From SFWF01 sp045591645 (lineage in GTDB: Bacteria > Bacillota > Clostridia > Oscillospirales > Acutalibacteraceae): a stretch of DNA of 64,000 nt. The stretch covers positions 1 through 64,000 of the forward strand of contig JAZNTG010000001.1 in NCBI GenBank assembly GCA_045591645.1. Direction: 5' to 3'. Shown in pieces: positions 25,338-34,129 of the stretch (position 1 is its first letter; each line of letters starts with the position of its first letter). The notes beneath the pieces were generated by a model, which worked only from the letters and a program-made list of their open reading frames with translations, did no database searches and was not told the DNA's origin. A program made the position numbers and the translations under genes.

Positions 25338-26436
25338 AAAGCTTATATCGCTCTTTGTTTCCACGGTTTTGCTTGTTACTTTTGTCGCAGGCTGTGAGTA
25401 CGAGCCCTTTGATATTTCACTCAGAGCAGAGTATGACCGACCGGAGCTTGTCGGAACTACTCTTAATATCTATAACTGGGGCGAGTATATCTCGGACGGC
25501 AGCGAGGACTCGATGGATGTTATCAAGGAATTTGAGCATCTAACGGGAATTAAGGTTAATTACGCGACCTTTGACAGTAATGAATCTATGTATTCGCTTA
25601 TTAAATACGGCGGTGTTTCGTACGATATTGTCATACCCTCCGACTATATGATCGAGCGAATGATAAATGAAGATATGCTGCAGAAGCTCGATATGTCAAA
25701 GATCTCCAACTACGATCTTATCGACAATAAGTATAAGGATCTGTACTTCGATCCAAATAATGAGTACAGTGTTCCGTATAGCGTTGGGATGGTCGGTCTT
25801 ATCTACAACACTTCTCTCGTTGAGGAAGCACCTGACAGCTGGTCTGTTATGTGGGATGAGAGATATAAAAATGATGTGCTCACCTTCAATAATCCCCGCG
25901 ATGCGTTCGGTATAGCACAATTCTTGCTCGACATTGACCTTAACACTACCGATAAGGCCGAATGGGATGCAGCAGCCGAGCTTTTAAAGGAACAAAAAGA
26001 TGTTCTGCAGGCATATGTTATGGACGAGGTGTACAACAAGATGGAATCAGCCTCTGCCGCAATCGCGCCCTACTATGCAGGTGACTATCTCAGTATGGTA
26101 GAAAATAACGAGGACCTCGCTTTTGTTTATCCGAAGGAAGGCGTAAATATTTTCGTTGATTCGGCTTGTATTCCTAAAAATGCTGAGAATTATGAGGCGG
26201 CTCTACTCTTTATAAACTTCCTGCTGGAGCCTGATATTGCCCTTGCAAATGCTGAATATATTTATTACGCATCCCCAAATACTTCGGTAACAACAAATTC
26301 CGAGTATTCCCTTCTTGGCGACGAAATTCTCTACCCCAGTGAAGAAAATATGCCTAAGGTTGAATACTATCACGATATGGATTCCGAAACACGTGCTTAT
26401 TTCGATAAGCTTTGGCAGGATGTTAAGCTTCATTAA
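25330..26436 (+). CDS. potD: Spermidine/putrescine-binding lipoprotein PotD
   Basis: PotD captures polyamines outside the membrane. The 368-residue protein has a lipoprotein signal peptide with lipobox FVAGC (Cys 20-22 region), then LNIYNWGEYISDG, the PotD/PotF opening with the ligand-contacting Trp, and PSDYMIERM. The start at 25330 is the ATG after AAGGAGGGACAAG; longer readings lie in potC. A terminator follows. Confidence 0.94.
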   Translation: MLKKLISLFVSTVLLVTFVAGCEYEPFDISLRAEYDRPELVGTTLNIYNWGEYISDGSEDSMDVIKEFEHLTGIKVNYATFDSNESMYSLIKYGGVSYDIVIPSDYMIERMINEDMLQKLDMSKISNYDLIDNKYKDLYFDPNNEYSVPYSVGMVGLIYNTSLVEEAPDSWSVMWDERYKNDVLTFNNPRDAFGIAQFLLDIDLNTTDKAEWDAAAELLKEQKDVLQAYVMDEVYNKMESASAAIAPYYAGDYLSMVENNEDLAFVYPKEGVNIFVDSACIPKNAENYEAALLFINFLLEPDIALANAEYIYYASPNTSVTTNSEYSLLGDEILYPSEENMPKVEYYHDMDSETRAYFDKLWQDVKLH

Positions 26437-26446
26437 CTGTTTTTTG

Positions 26447-26470
26447 TCGGGCAACATAAAAGTTGCCCGA
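26447..26470 (+). terminator. Terminator of potABCD
   Basis: TCGGGCAAC and GTTGCCCGA form a 9-bp stem with a 6-base loop, followed by TATATTTTTA. Confidence 0.75.
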
Positions 26471-26489
26471 TATATTTTTAAAATCATTA

Positions 26490-26518
26490 TTGACAATATT
26501 TTTTTTGTGTGATATAAT
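26490..26518 (+). promoter_or_regulatory. Promoter of the tRNA-Ser pair
   Basis: TTGACA (26490-26495) and TATAAT (26513-26518), exact 17-base spacer, 16 bases before the first tRNA. Confidence 0.85.
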
Positions 26519-26533
26519 ACACAGGTCACATTC

Positions 26534-26622
26534 GGAGGGATATCGAAGTGGTCATAACGAGGCGGTCTTGAAAACCGTTTGGGGGCAACCCCACAAGGGT
26601 TCGAATCCCTTTCCCTCCGCCA
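26534..26622 (+). tRNA. tRNA-Ser(TGA)
   Basis: Acceptor GGAGGGA with TCCCTCC, anticodon loop CTTGAAA (TGA), a long variable arm typical of class II tRNA, T-arm AGGGTTCGAATCCCT and encoded CCA. Confidence 0.95.
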
Positions 26623-26648
26623 TATTTTATTAGTTTACGTTACAACAT

Positions 26649-26739
26649 GGAGAAGTACTCAAGTTGGTGACGAGGCGCCCCTGCTAAGGGCGTAGGTCGG
26701 GTAACCGGCGCAGGAGTTCGAGTCTCCTCTTCTCCGCCA
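26649..26739 (+). tRNA. tRNA-Ser(GCT)
   Basis: Acceptor GGAGAAG with CTTCTCC, anticodon loop CTGCTAA (GCT), long variable arm, T-arm GGAGTTCGAGTCTCC and encoded CCA. Same unit as the preceding tRNA. Confidence 0.95.
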
Positions 26740-26741
26740 AT

Positions 26742-26779
26742 AAAAAAGGTAACCATCGCAAGATGTGTTACCTTTTTTT
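26742..26779 (+). terminator. Terminator of the tRNA-Ser pair
   Basis: AAGGTAAC and GTTACCTT form the stem with A-rich and T7 flanks. Confidence 0.85.
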
Positions 26780-26868
26780 ATTGTTTGTAAGGAGACTCGA
26801 AAAGAGCAATTGTTTGCGATTGCTATTTTGGGTTCTGCGTGATATTATGTTATCAAAGGAGTGAACCT

Positions 26869-27789
26869 ATGAATATATATACCATTACTCTTAATCCTGC
26901 CTACGATATCCACGCGTATGCTAAACAGTTTGCACCGTTTTGCGAAAATCTTGTAAAAATATTAACAAGGAATGCAGGCGGAAAAGGAATAAACATTACA
27001 AGAGCCCTAAACGCTGTCGGCATTTCGAGCACCGCTGTTGTTGTGCTTGGAAGAGAGAACTGTGCCGATTTTAAGGCTGAGCTTTTGCAAGATGGAATAG
27101 ATAGCATTATTTTTGAAAGACAAGGTAGTATTCGTAATAATATTACTATTCATACCGATAACTCACCTGAGACGAGAATCAGCTTTTCAGGGTCTTCATT
27201 AGATGGCGGTATTCTTTCAGAAATTGAAAATAAGCTTGAGCTCGACTCCCAAACCATTGTATCCTTTACCGGACGGATACCCGAAGGTATATCTGCCGAA
27301 CAGGTCACCCAATTTCTTTTACAGCTGAAGGAACGCGGTGCAAAGCTTGTTATCGACTCTAAATCACTCTCATTGTCGGATATTTATTCGATCAAGCCAT
27401 GGCTTATAAAGCCAAATGAAGAAGAAATTTCAGCTTATTTTAAATGTGAGGTCAATTCAATAGAAAAAGCGGAACAAAAGGCGATGGAGATATCGGAACA
27501 AGGGATCGAAAATGTAATGGTATCTCTAGGCGATAAGGGTGCCTTGCTGATCGCAGACGGTAAGGTGTATAAAGCTATTCCTCCGAAAATTACTTCTGTT
27601 TCAACAATCGGTGCCGGTGACAGTGCTATTGCAGGGTTTATATCAGCATATATTGAGGGCGCAGCTCCTTTAGAGTGCTTAAAAACCGCTGTTTCATTTG
27701 GAACAGCAGCCTGCCTCACCGAAGGTACGGCTCCGCCAAATAAAACTGAAATTGAAATACTTTTAAAAAGAATATCAGTCCAATCATAA
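26869..27789 (+). CDS. PfkB-type hexose-phosphate kinase (1-phosphofructokinase family)
   Basis: The 306-residue protein opens MNIYTITLNPAYD and has NAGGKGINITRALNAVG (substrate motif) and TIGAGDSAIAGFISAY with the catalytic Asp and anion hole. This is the FruK/LacC branch of the ribokinase superfamily, acting on fructose-1-phosphate or tagatose-6-phosphate. No PTS EII or fruR gene is beside it, so the substrate is not fixed. The start at 26869 follows AAAGGAG. A terminator follows the stop directly. Confidence 0.88.
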   Translation: MNIYTITLNPAYDIHAYAKQFAPFCENLVKILTRNAGGKGINITRALNAVGISSTAVVVLGRENCADFKAELLQDGIDSIIFERQGSIRNNITIHTDNSPETRISFSGSSLDGGILSEIENKLELDSQTIVSFTGRIPEGISAEQVTQFLLQLKERGAKLVIDSKSLSLSDIYSIKPWLIKPNEEEISAYFKCEVNSIEKAEQKAMEISEQGIENVMVSLGDKGALLIADGKVYKAIPPKITSVSTIGAGDSAIAGFISAYIEGAAPLECLKTAVSFGTAACLTEGTAPPNKTEIEILLKRISVQS

Positions 27790-27792
27790 ACT

Positions 27793-27819
27793 AAAAAGCA
27801 CATTTTTAATGTGCTTTTT
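27793..27819 (+). terminator. Terminator of the PfkB-type kinase gene
   Basis: AAAAAGCACAT and ATGTGCTTTTT pair with a short loop just after the stop codon. Confidence 0.85.
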
Positions 27820-27865
27820 GTATTTTTATAAGGTAAAGTACCAAAAATTGAAATGAGGTGTTTAA

Positions 27866-29062
27866 ATGACAGATATTATAAAAGAATCCAAAAAGATTGA
27901 AAAAGAATTGATAAAAGACAGAAGATATTTACACAAAAATGCTGAAGTAGGCTTTGATCTTCCTAAAACAACGGCTTATATTAAAAAAACTCTGCAAGCT
28001 ATCGGTTGCGAGGTATTAGAATGCGGAAGATCAGGTATCTATACTGTTATCGGAGATAGAAATGCAAGCTCCTGTGTACTTCTCAGGGCAGATACCGATG
28101 CTCTTCCGATAATTGAAGAAAGCGTTGAAGAGTTCACTTCCTCTAAAAATATGCACGCTTGCGGACACGATATGCACACAGCTATGCTGCTCGGTGCCGC
28201 AAGAATTCTTAAAGAGCATGAGAATGAGCTTTCAAGACCGGTGAAGCTACTTTTTCAGCCTGCAGAGGAAACCCTCTCAGGCGCAAAAAATATGATAGAT
28301 AACGGTATTTTAGAAAAACCGAATGTAACTGCTGCTTTTATGCTGCACGTTACAGTAAACTCACCGCTTTCCACAGGCTCGCTGGTTGTTAGTTCTGCGG
28401 GGGTAAGCGCACCATCAGCTGATTATTTTGAAATTGAAATTTCGGGAAAAGGCTGTCACGGTGCAATGCCGAATATGGGTGTAGACCCTATTACAGCCGC
28501 CGCACATATTATTACGGCGCTAGATACAATAAAAACCCGAGAGCTTTCTCTATATGATGCCTCAGCATTAACTATTGGTTCGGTCATTTCAGGTACAGCG
28601 CATAATATAATACCCGATAAAGCATTTGTTAAGGGAACTCTCAGAGCATTTGATGAAGATGTTCGTGACATAATGAAAGACGCAATAGTAAGAATTTCCG
28701 AAAGGACAGCAGAAGCATTAAGATCGCGCGCTAAGGTCAGCTTTCCTGTCGGATGTCCGTCACTTAAAAATGATGGAACTCTATCTCAAAAAGCAATTGA
28801 AATATTATCTAGAGAAATAGGAGATAAGTTTGTATTCACTTCTGAAAAGGTAGCAAAAATGAGCGGATTGGATCAAAGATCATCCGGATCTGAGGATTTT
28901 GCCTGTTATTCGCAACAAGTTCCGTCAGTAATGATCGGAATTTCCGCAGGCGGCAAGGACGAGGGGTATACTATTCCCCTACATCATCCAAAAGTCAGAT
29001 TAAATGAAAATGCTCTTGCTTACGGCAGCGCGGCCCTTACAGCTCTAGCGCTGAATATATAA
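27866..29062 (+). CDS. M20 family metallopeptidase/amidohydrolase
   Basis: The 398-residue protein has the M20D layout of hippurate hydrolase, IAA-amino acid hydrolase and N-acetyl-diaminopimelate deacetylase. Metal-site motifs seen are LLRADTDALPI, MHACGHDMHTAMLLG and FQPAEETLSGA (catalytic Glu-Glu), plus GSEDFACYSQ and LHHPKVRLNE near the end. GAGGTG precedes the ATG. It probably cleaves an acyl or aminoacyl group from a small molecule; which one cannot be told. No lysine-pathway gene adjoins. Confidence 0.88.
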   Translation: MTDIIKESKKIEKELIKDRRYLHKNAEVGFDLPKTTAYIKKTLQAIGCEVLECGRSGIYTVIGDRNASSCVLLRADTDALPIIEESVEEFTSSKNMHACGHDMHTAMLLGAARILKEHENELSRPVKLLFQPAEETLSGAKNMIDNGILEKPNVTAAFMLHVTVNSPLSTGSLVVSSAGVSAPSADYFEIEISGKGCHGAMPNMGVDPITAAAHIITALDTIKTRELSLYDASALTIGSVISGTAHNIIPDKAFVKGTLRAFDEDVRDIMKDAIVRISERTAEALRSRAKVSFPVGCPSLKNDGTLSQKAIEILSREIGDKFVFTSEKVAKMSGLDQRSSGSEDFACYSQQVPSVMIGISAGGKDEGYTIPLHHPKVRLNENALAYGSAALTALALNI

Positions 29063-29091
29063 AAAAGTTGGATCGTTCGATCCAACTTTTT
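29062..29091. terminator. Bidirectional terminator between convergent genes
   Basis: AAAAAGTTGGATC and GATCCAACTTTTT form a 13-bp stem with loop GTTC, between the M20 gene (plus) and the amino-acid transporter ATPase gene (minus). Confidence 0.9.
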
Positions 29092-29887
29092 ATACTCGTA
29101 ATGTTGAATTAAGAAAGCTTTTAAGACGCTCGCTCCGCGGATTATCAAATATCTGCTGAGGCGTTCCCTGCTCTGCAATATGACCGTCATCCATAAAGAT
29201 GATCTCGTCAGAAACCTCTTTAGCAAAGCCCATTTCGTGGGTTACTATTATCATAGTTCTTCCCTGCTTTGCAAGGGCGCTTATTACTTTTAAAACCTCG
29301 CCCGTTATCTCAGGATCGAGCGCACTTGTAGGCTCATCAAAGCATAGTATCTGAGGAGAAAGCATAAGGGCGCGAGCTATGGCAACACGCTGCTGCTGAC
29401 CTCCTGATAATTCGCAAGGATAACTATCAAGCTTATCGATAAGACCAACAGAATCTATTACCTTTTTTGCTTCCTCACAAAGTGCTTCAACCCTTGTTTT
29501 TCTTTCTTCGTGCGAAGCCTTATTTTTCTTTAACTGCTCCTTTAAAGCAAGCTTCGGCGCGAGAAGAACATTATCAAGAACTGTGTACTGCGGGAAAAGA
29601 TTAAACGACTGAAAAACAAGTCCTGTGCTGAGCTGATTCTGTCTTTTATCCTCCTGTGAAAGCTTTGTCTTGCGCTCATTGTCGAAGGTTACGCGGTCAC
29701 CGACGGTAATTTTGCCTCTGTCAGCTGTTTCCAGTCCTGTAATACAACGCAGCAGGGTCGTCTTACCGCTGCCTGATGAGCCGATTATAGATATTACCTT
29801 ACCCTCATCAAGAGTAAAAGAAATTCCTTTAAGTACATCGACCTTGCCAAAGCTTTTTTCAATGTTTTTAACCTCTAACAATGCCAT
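29090..29887 (-). CDS. Polar amino-acid ABC transporter ATPase (GlnQ-like)
   Basis: The 265-residue ATPase has Walker A GSSGSGKTTLLRCITGLE, Q-loop FQSFNLFPQYTVLDNV, signature LSGGQQQRVAIARALMLSP and Walker B ILCFDEPTSALDPEITGEVL. The FNLFPH-type Q-loop is typical of the PAAT amino-acid family. An insert of Lys-rich residues (KEQLKKNKASHEERKTRVE, near 122) is longer than in GlnQ. It is the last gene of SBP-permease-ATPase. Confidence 0.92.
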   Translation of the reverse strand: MALLEVKNIEKSFGKVDVLKGISFTLDEGKVISIIGSSGSGKTTLLRCITGLETADRGKITVGDRVTFDNERKTKLSQEDKRQNQLSTGLVFQSFNLFPQYTVLDNVLLAPKLALKEQLKKNKASHEERKTRVEALCEEAKKVIDSVGLIDKLDSYPCELSGGQQQRVAIARALMLSPQILCFDEPTSALDPEITGEVLKVISALAKQGRTMIIVTHEMGFAKEVSDEIIFMDDGHIAEQGTPQQIFDNPRSERLKSFLNSTLRV

Positions 29888-29890
29888 ATG

Positions 29891-30538
29891 CTAACTCCTA
29901 AAATAATCTAATTTCTTCTCGATATAGCCGAACAAAAGGGTCAGAACACCGTTGAAGGCAAGGAAGAAAACACCCGTATAGAAAAGAGGCCAGATAAGAC
30001 CCTTTCCTGTAAACCTTTCTGCACACATCAAAATCTCGGACACGGCGATAATGCGTGCAAGCGAAGTGTCCTTAACAAGAGTAATTATTTCGTTGCTCAT
30101 AGGGGCGACTATCCTCTTAATAACCTGAAGTAGAACGACCCTGAAGAAGGTCTGGCTTTTGGTCATACCAAGGACCTGACCTGCTTCATACTGTCCATTT
30201 GAAATACTCTGTATTCCGCCTCTGTATATCTCTGAAAAATAACAGGCATAGTTTATAACAAAGGCTATCAGCGCTGCTAACATTCTGTTTCTCATCGGGG
30301 TGTCGAAAACAAGTCCGGGAACATAAAAAACCACAAAAATCTGGAGCATCAGAGGAGTACCTCTGATGATCCAGACGATAGTTTTTGTAAGCCAAGCAAG
30401 CGGCTTAAATTTAGACATTGAACCGAATGTAATGATAAGACCGAGAGGAAGAGCAAAAAGCAAGGTCATTGCAAACAGTTCACAGTTTTCGACGAATCCG
30501 AGGAGAAGGTCATGTGTGACTTTCTCAAACGTCTCCAT
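29891..30538 (-). CDS. Amino-acid ABC transporter permease
   Basis: The 215-residue HisM/GlnP-type permease has five hydrophobic helices and the motif RGTPLMLQIFVVFY, then EIYRGGIQSISNGQYEAGQVLGMTK as the EAA-like coupling loop. It lies three bases before the ATPase gene and 15 bases after the binding protein gene. Confidence 0.93.
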   Translation of the reverse strand: METFEKVTHDLLLGFVENCELFAMTLLFALPLGLIITFGSMSKFKPLAWLTKTIVWIIRGTPLMLQIFVVFYVPGLVFDTPMRNRMLAALIAFVINYACYFSEIYRGGIQSISNGQYEAGQVLGMTKSQTFFRVVLLQVIKRIVAPMSNEIITLVKDTSLARIIAVSEILMCAERFTGKGLIWPLFYTGVFFLAFNGVLTLLFGYIEKKLDYFRS

Positions 30539-30553
30539 AAATTAACTCCGAAA

Positions 30554-31348
30554 TTATTTCTTAACTACCATTACCTGCTTATTTTCCATATAAGGAATGG
30601 TTATGCTCATATTTGCTTTTCTGTCATCATCAATAGTCATACCGTTCCAAATGCAGTCAATGTTCTTTGCGGCAAGCTCTGTCTCTTTTGCATTCCAGTT
30701 GATCTCAACAAACTTGGGAGTAAGACCCAACTTCTGGCAGACCGCCTTTGCAAACTCGGTCTCAAAACCGATAAGCTCATTGTTCTCGTCAAGATAGTTC
30801 ATAGGAGCAAAATATGTGATACCGATTACGAGCTCACCCTTGTTCATTATGTAATCATAATCAGAATTAGCTTCAGCCTTCTTAAATTCATCAAAAGAAT
30901 CGGTAGCGGTGATAAGATTCTCAAGCTTATACTTTTTAGCGATCTCTGCAAGCTTTCCTTCGTCCTTAAGAGCCTTGATAGCTTCGTTTACCTTAGCGGT
31001 AAAGTCAGAACCTTTTCTGAATGCTATTCCGTAGTTCTCAGGATTGTAACCTTCTCCGTTAACAACAAGGTTCTCATAATCGGTACCCTCACCGATGGAG
31101 CCGATAGACATTACATAGTCAACGATCGCAGCATCTGCAGTACCTGCGCTTACTTCCATAAGTGCCTTTGCCTGAGTATCAACTGCGGTATAATCATAGT
31201 CGGTAAGAGTCTTAGCAACAGTTTCACCTGCAGAGCCTTTTTCAGCAACAAGCATAAGCTTTGCATTTTTGTCATCATTCTTCTGACATCCTGCAAAGCA
31301 TAGTACAGATAACGCGATTGCCATAATTAATGCTATTATTTTTTTCAT
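30554..31348 (-). CDS. Amino-acid-binding lipoprotein of ABC transporter
   Basis: The 264-residue protein has a signal peptide with lipobox VLCFAGC (Cys20). The SBP_bac_3 fold is present but in an odd order for this family: GELVIGITYFAPMNYLDENN, the usual N-terminal start of the domain, lies near residue 172, and the ordinary closing lobe (SAGTADAAIVDYVMSI, GIAFRKGSDFTAKVNEAI) comes first. See the separate finding. Start codon follows TTGGAGGAACAGTT. Confidence 0.9.
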   Translation of the reverse strand: MKKIIALIMAIALSVLCFAGCQKNDDKNAKLMLVAEKGSAGETVAKTLTDYDYTAVDTQAKALMEVSAGTADAAIVDYVMSIGSIGEGTDYENLVVNGEGYNPENYGIAFRKGSDFTAKVNEAIKALKDEGKLAEIAKKYKLENLITATDSFDEFKKAEANSDYDYIMNKGELVIGITYFAPMNYLDENNELIGFETEFAKAVCQKLGLTPKFVEINWNAKETELAAKNIDCIWNGMTIDDDRKANMSITIPYMENKQVMVVKK

Positions 31349-31391
31349 AACTGTTCCTCCAATTTAGCACAGTAAAGTATTAATATAACAA

Positions 31392-31420
31392 ATTATATCT
31401 GTTTACTATCACTTTGTCAA
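31392..31420 (-). promoter_or_regulatory. Promoter of the amino-acid ABC transporter operon
   Basis: Minus-strand TTGACA (31420-31415) and TATAAT (31397-31392), exact 17-base spacer, about 44 bases before the start codon. Confidence 0.85.
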
Positions 31421-31431
31421 GCATAATAAAG

Positions 31432-31469
31432 AATAAACCGCAGAAAACGATAAGTTTCTGCGGTTTATT
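31432..31469 (-). terminator. Terminator of spoIIM-xerD
   Basis: AATAAACCGCAGAAA and TTTCTGCGGTTTATT form a 15-bp stem with an 8-base loop that starts within the last codons of xerD. Confidence 0.8.
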
Positions 31470-32352
31470 TTGCCAACGGATGAAATTTTCTGTAATCCTG
31501 CGCGTATTTATTCTTCATCAGCTGAGCGTAAATTTGTGTAGTCGATATATCAGCATGTCCCAGCATTTCTTTTATGTCCTTGATATCAGCTCCGTTTTCA
31601 AGCAGATGAGCTGCAAAGGAATGACGCAAGGTATGAGGAGTTATATCCTTGTCAATCTTCGCCATATCCGCGTAGTGCTTAACTATCTTCCAAAAACCCT
31701 GCCTTGACAGAGCCTCGCCGTTCATATTGGTGAACATTCTGTCTTCCTCAGCGTTGCTGATTATTGCAGGACGGACATTAAGTATATAGTTTGTAAGGGT
31801 TTTTATTGCTGCGGGATAGATCGGTACTATCCTGTTGTTCTTTGCAGTCTGGAGATTAAGTATTCCGATCTGGATATTAACTTCGGGAACCGTAAGCTCT
31901 ATAAGCTCAGACACCTTTATACCCGTAGCATAAAGAAGCTCGAGCATAGCCCTATCTCTGACACTTTTATAGTCATTTCCCGACGGCTGTGCAAGCAGCT
32001 TCAGGACCTCTTTACCCGTTAGTATCTCAGGAAGCTTCTTCTGTGCGCTCCGAACCTTAACCTTAACGATAGGATTTGTTTTTATGTATCCTTTTGAATG
32101 TATAAAGGTAAAATAAGCTCTCAGGGATGCCGCACAACGTGTGACTGTTGACTGTGATTTTCCAAGCACCGTAAGATATTCAAAAAACTTTTCAATAATG
32201 TCAGAGTCTACAGCTTCCAGACTTCCTAACTTATTTAAAGAACAGTATGCAGAAAACTGCCCGATATCGCGCAAATACGATTCAAGCGTGTTTTTGGATG
32301 ACTTCTTTACATTTTTCAGATATGCTTCGAAATCCAAAATGTAATCCTGCAT
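31465..32352 (-). CDS. xerD: Tyrosine recombinase XerD-like
   Basis: XerC/D recombinases resolve chromosome dimers at dif. The 295-residue protein has the core-binding domain and catalytic motifs HTLRHSFAAHLLENGADI, LGHADISTTQIYAQL with Tyr near 278. The first catalytic Arg, expected in GxRVSEL, is Lys here: the codon is AAG in GIKVSELIEL at about residue 147. It lies 18 bases after spoIIM, an order common in Clostridia. Name by length, motifs and context. Confidence 0.9.
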   Translation of the reverse strand: MQDYILDFEAYLKNVKKSSKNTLESYLRDIGQFSAYCSLNKLGSLEAVDSDIIEKFFEYLTVLGKSQSTVTRCAASLRAYFTFIHSKGYIKTNPIVKVKVRSAQKKLPEILTGKEVLKLLAQPSGNDYKSVRDRAMLELLYATGIKVSELIELTVPEVNIQIGILNLQTAKNNRIVPIYPAAIKTLTNYILNVRPAIISNAEEDRMFTNMNGEALSRQGFWKIVKHYADMAKIDKDITPHTLRHSFAAHLLENGADIKDIKEMLGHADISTTQIYAQLMKNKYAQDYRKFHPLAK

Positions 32353-32369
32353 TTTTACGGTCCTTCACA

Positions 32370-32993
32370 TTAAAAATTAAAATACTTTTCAAAAAGGTTA
32401 AAAAGTGCTGTGTCAAGTAATGATGAAACAATTATCGGTATTAACATAACTATATGTTTCAGACAAAAATTACGAAAGTGCATGTATAAATTTATCGGTC
32501 GTGTATCCCTGATGCACATAATAGCAATAAGCTTTGAAAATGCTACACATTCCCGTGCCGATAAAAGAAGCGAAAATAAAAGGATCAGAGTCGGTAAAAT
32601 TAAAACAAAAAGATTGAATACGATTCCCGACAGCCCATAAGTGAAATAAACATATCCTGCAAGACATCCGTACCAGAAGGCGGTCAGAGATAATGCAAGC
32701 GGCGATATCACAAGTCCTAAAACCGATGTGCCGCACAAAAAGGAAATAAGCGGAATCTTTAAAGCCGTAATGAGCGAGCTTAAAAAGGCTTTTAAAAAGC
32801 TTTTATCAGTTCTCTCGCTTACATATTCACCGAAAATTTCAACAGTTGCCGCATTTACTGAATCTGTACCAACAGACAGCACTCCGATCAAGATCGAAAT
32901 CACTACCAGCAGCAAAAGTAGAATGAAGGTCAAATTTTCCTTTAAATAACCGAGATTAAGTCCTGTAATTCTTATAGAAGCTGTCCTATTCAT
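32370..32993 (-). CDS. spoIIM: Stage II sporulation protein M
   Basis: SpoIIM forms with SpoIID and SpoIIP the complex that degrades septal peptidoglycan during engulfment. The 207-residue protein has five hydrophobic stretches (35-50, 80-100, 103-120, 125-150, 180-200) and the family features FGEYV after the first extracellular loop and LLLSARE. CGGAGGAATATTC precedes the ATG. With xerD downstream it matches the clostridial neighbourhood. No SpoIID or SpoIIP gene is in the window. Confidence 0.85.
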   Translation of the reverse strand: MNRTASIRITGLNLGYLKENLTFILLLLLVVISILIGVLSVGTDSVNAATVEIFGEYVSERTDKSFLKAFLSSLITALKIPLISFLCGTSVLGLVISPLALSLTAFWYGCLAGYVYFTYGLSGIVFNLFVLILPTLILLFSLLLSARECVAFSKLIAIMCIRDTRPINLYMHFRNFCLKHIVMLIPIIVSSLLDTALFNLFEKYFNF

Positions 32994-33050
32994 GAATATT
33001 CCTCCGTTTTTTATATTAAATAATATGAAGGAATAATCAGGAATATTACA

Positions 33051-33854
33051 CTATCTTGTAAGCTCCTCGGCACGATTTACCGTAGCTTCGAGTGAGGATC
33101 TGAGGGACGTATCAAAGCCTGTGATGTCCATACTCTTAAGACCTGCTTCGGTAGTGCCGTTTGGAGAGGTAACGTTTCTTATAAGTGAGTCAATATCATT
33201 ATCAGACGTCTTTGCCATAAAAGCACTACCTGACATCGTATGTAAAACAAGTGTTTTTGCGTTAGCCTCAGACATGCCGTTTTCAACTGCAAATTCAATA
33301 AGAACCTTTGCAAAGCGCATGGCATATGCAGGCGCGCTTCCGCTTATAGCTGTCACAGTATTAATTTCAGACTCTTTTACATCGACAGCTACTCCGCAGC
33401 AGGAAAAAATTCCCTTAATGTAAGCATACTGCTCATCGCTTACGGGAGAACATTTGACAAGCGCCGAAGAGCCCTGTCCGCACATAAGAGGAGTATTGGG
33501 CATAACTCTTATAACAGATGCATCGTAGCCTAAAACCTCTTTTATATGAGCAATAGTAATGCCTGCGGCTACCGCGACAAAGCACACATCCTTGGATACG
33601 CTTCGTATCTGCCTGAGAACGGTATCATAAATCTGCGGCTTAACAGTAAGGAAAACATAATCGCAACATTTTACTAGCTCTTCAGCCGAGCCGCAAACAG
33701 CTGCGCCTTGCTGAATAAAAGCATCCAATTTAGCAGAATCAGTATCGTAAACATACAGACAATCTGATTTTATGTAACCCGATTTCAAAGAACCAAGAAT
33801 AATTGCGCTGGCGATATTACCGCAGCCAATGAAGCCGATTTTCGATTTTTCCAT
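33051..33854 (-). CDS. proC: Pyrroline-5-carboxylate reductase
   Basis: ProC makes proline from pyrroline-5-carboxylate with NAD(P)H. The 267-residue protein has GFIGCGNIASAIILG as the Rossmann Gly motif, RVMPNTPLMCGQGSSAL, and AISGSAPAYAMRF plus SPNGTTEAGLKSM, which shape the active site. It is a single gene; proA and proB are not in the window. Confidence 0.97.
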   Translation of the reverse strand: MEKSKIGFIGCGNIASAIILGSLKSGYIKSDCLYVYDTDSAKLDAFIQQGAAVCGSAEELVKCCDYVFLTVKPQIYDTVLRQIRSVSKDVCFVAVAAGITIAHIKEVLGYDASVIRVMPNTPLMCGQGSSALVKCSPVSDEQYAYIKGIFSCCGVAVDVKESEINTVTAISGSAPAYAMRFAKVLIEFAVENGMSEANAKTLVLHTMSGSAFMAKTSDNDIDSLIRNVTSPNGTTEAGLKSMDITGFDTSLRSSLEATVNRAEELTR

Positions 33855-33905
33855 ATAAATCCTACCTAAAATAACCTATATTTATATTTATACACCAAAA
33901 AAAAT

Positions 33906-33994
33906 ATTATGTCAACAAGAGATTTTCGATCCAATGAATATTATGTCTACTCATTATGTTAACTACACAATATATACCCATATTCACATTATGT
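33906..33994. repeat. Four short direct repeats ATTATGT between proC and the SDR gene
   Basis: ATTATGT occurs at 33906-33912, 33940-33946, 33953-33959 and 33988-33994; copies three and four extend to ATTATGTTAA. The spacing is 34, 13 and 35 bases. The site lies upstream of the SDR promoter and may bind a regulator. In an AT-rich region chance is possible. Confidence 0.4.
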
Positions 33995-34022
33995 TAATCT
34001 ATTAGTAGTGGTCAAATATCTG

Positions 34023-34050
34023 TTGAATTTATAAAAATTTATGTTATAAT
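34023..34050 (+). promoter_or_regulatory. Promoter of the SDR gene
   Basis: TTGAAT (34023-34028) and TATAAT (34045-34050), 16-base spacer, 80 bases before the start codon. Confidence 0.6.
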
Positions 34051-34129
34051 TGTTATAGAATTTTGATTTCGTTGTAAAGCTCAACATTCTTTTTAATAAT
34101 AAGTCAAAAAACATTCGGGGGAGAAACAT

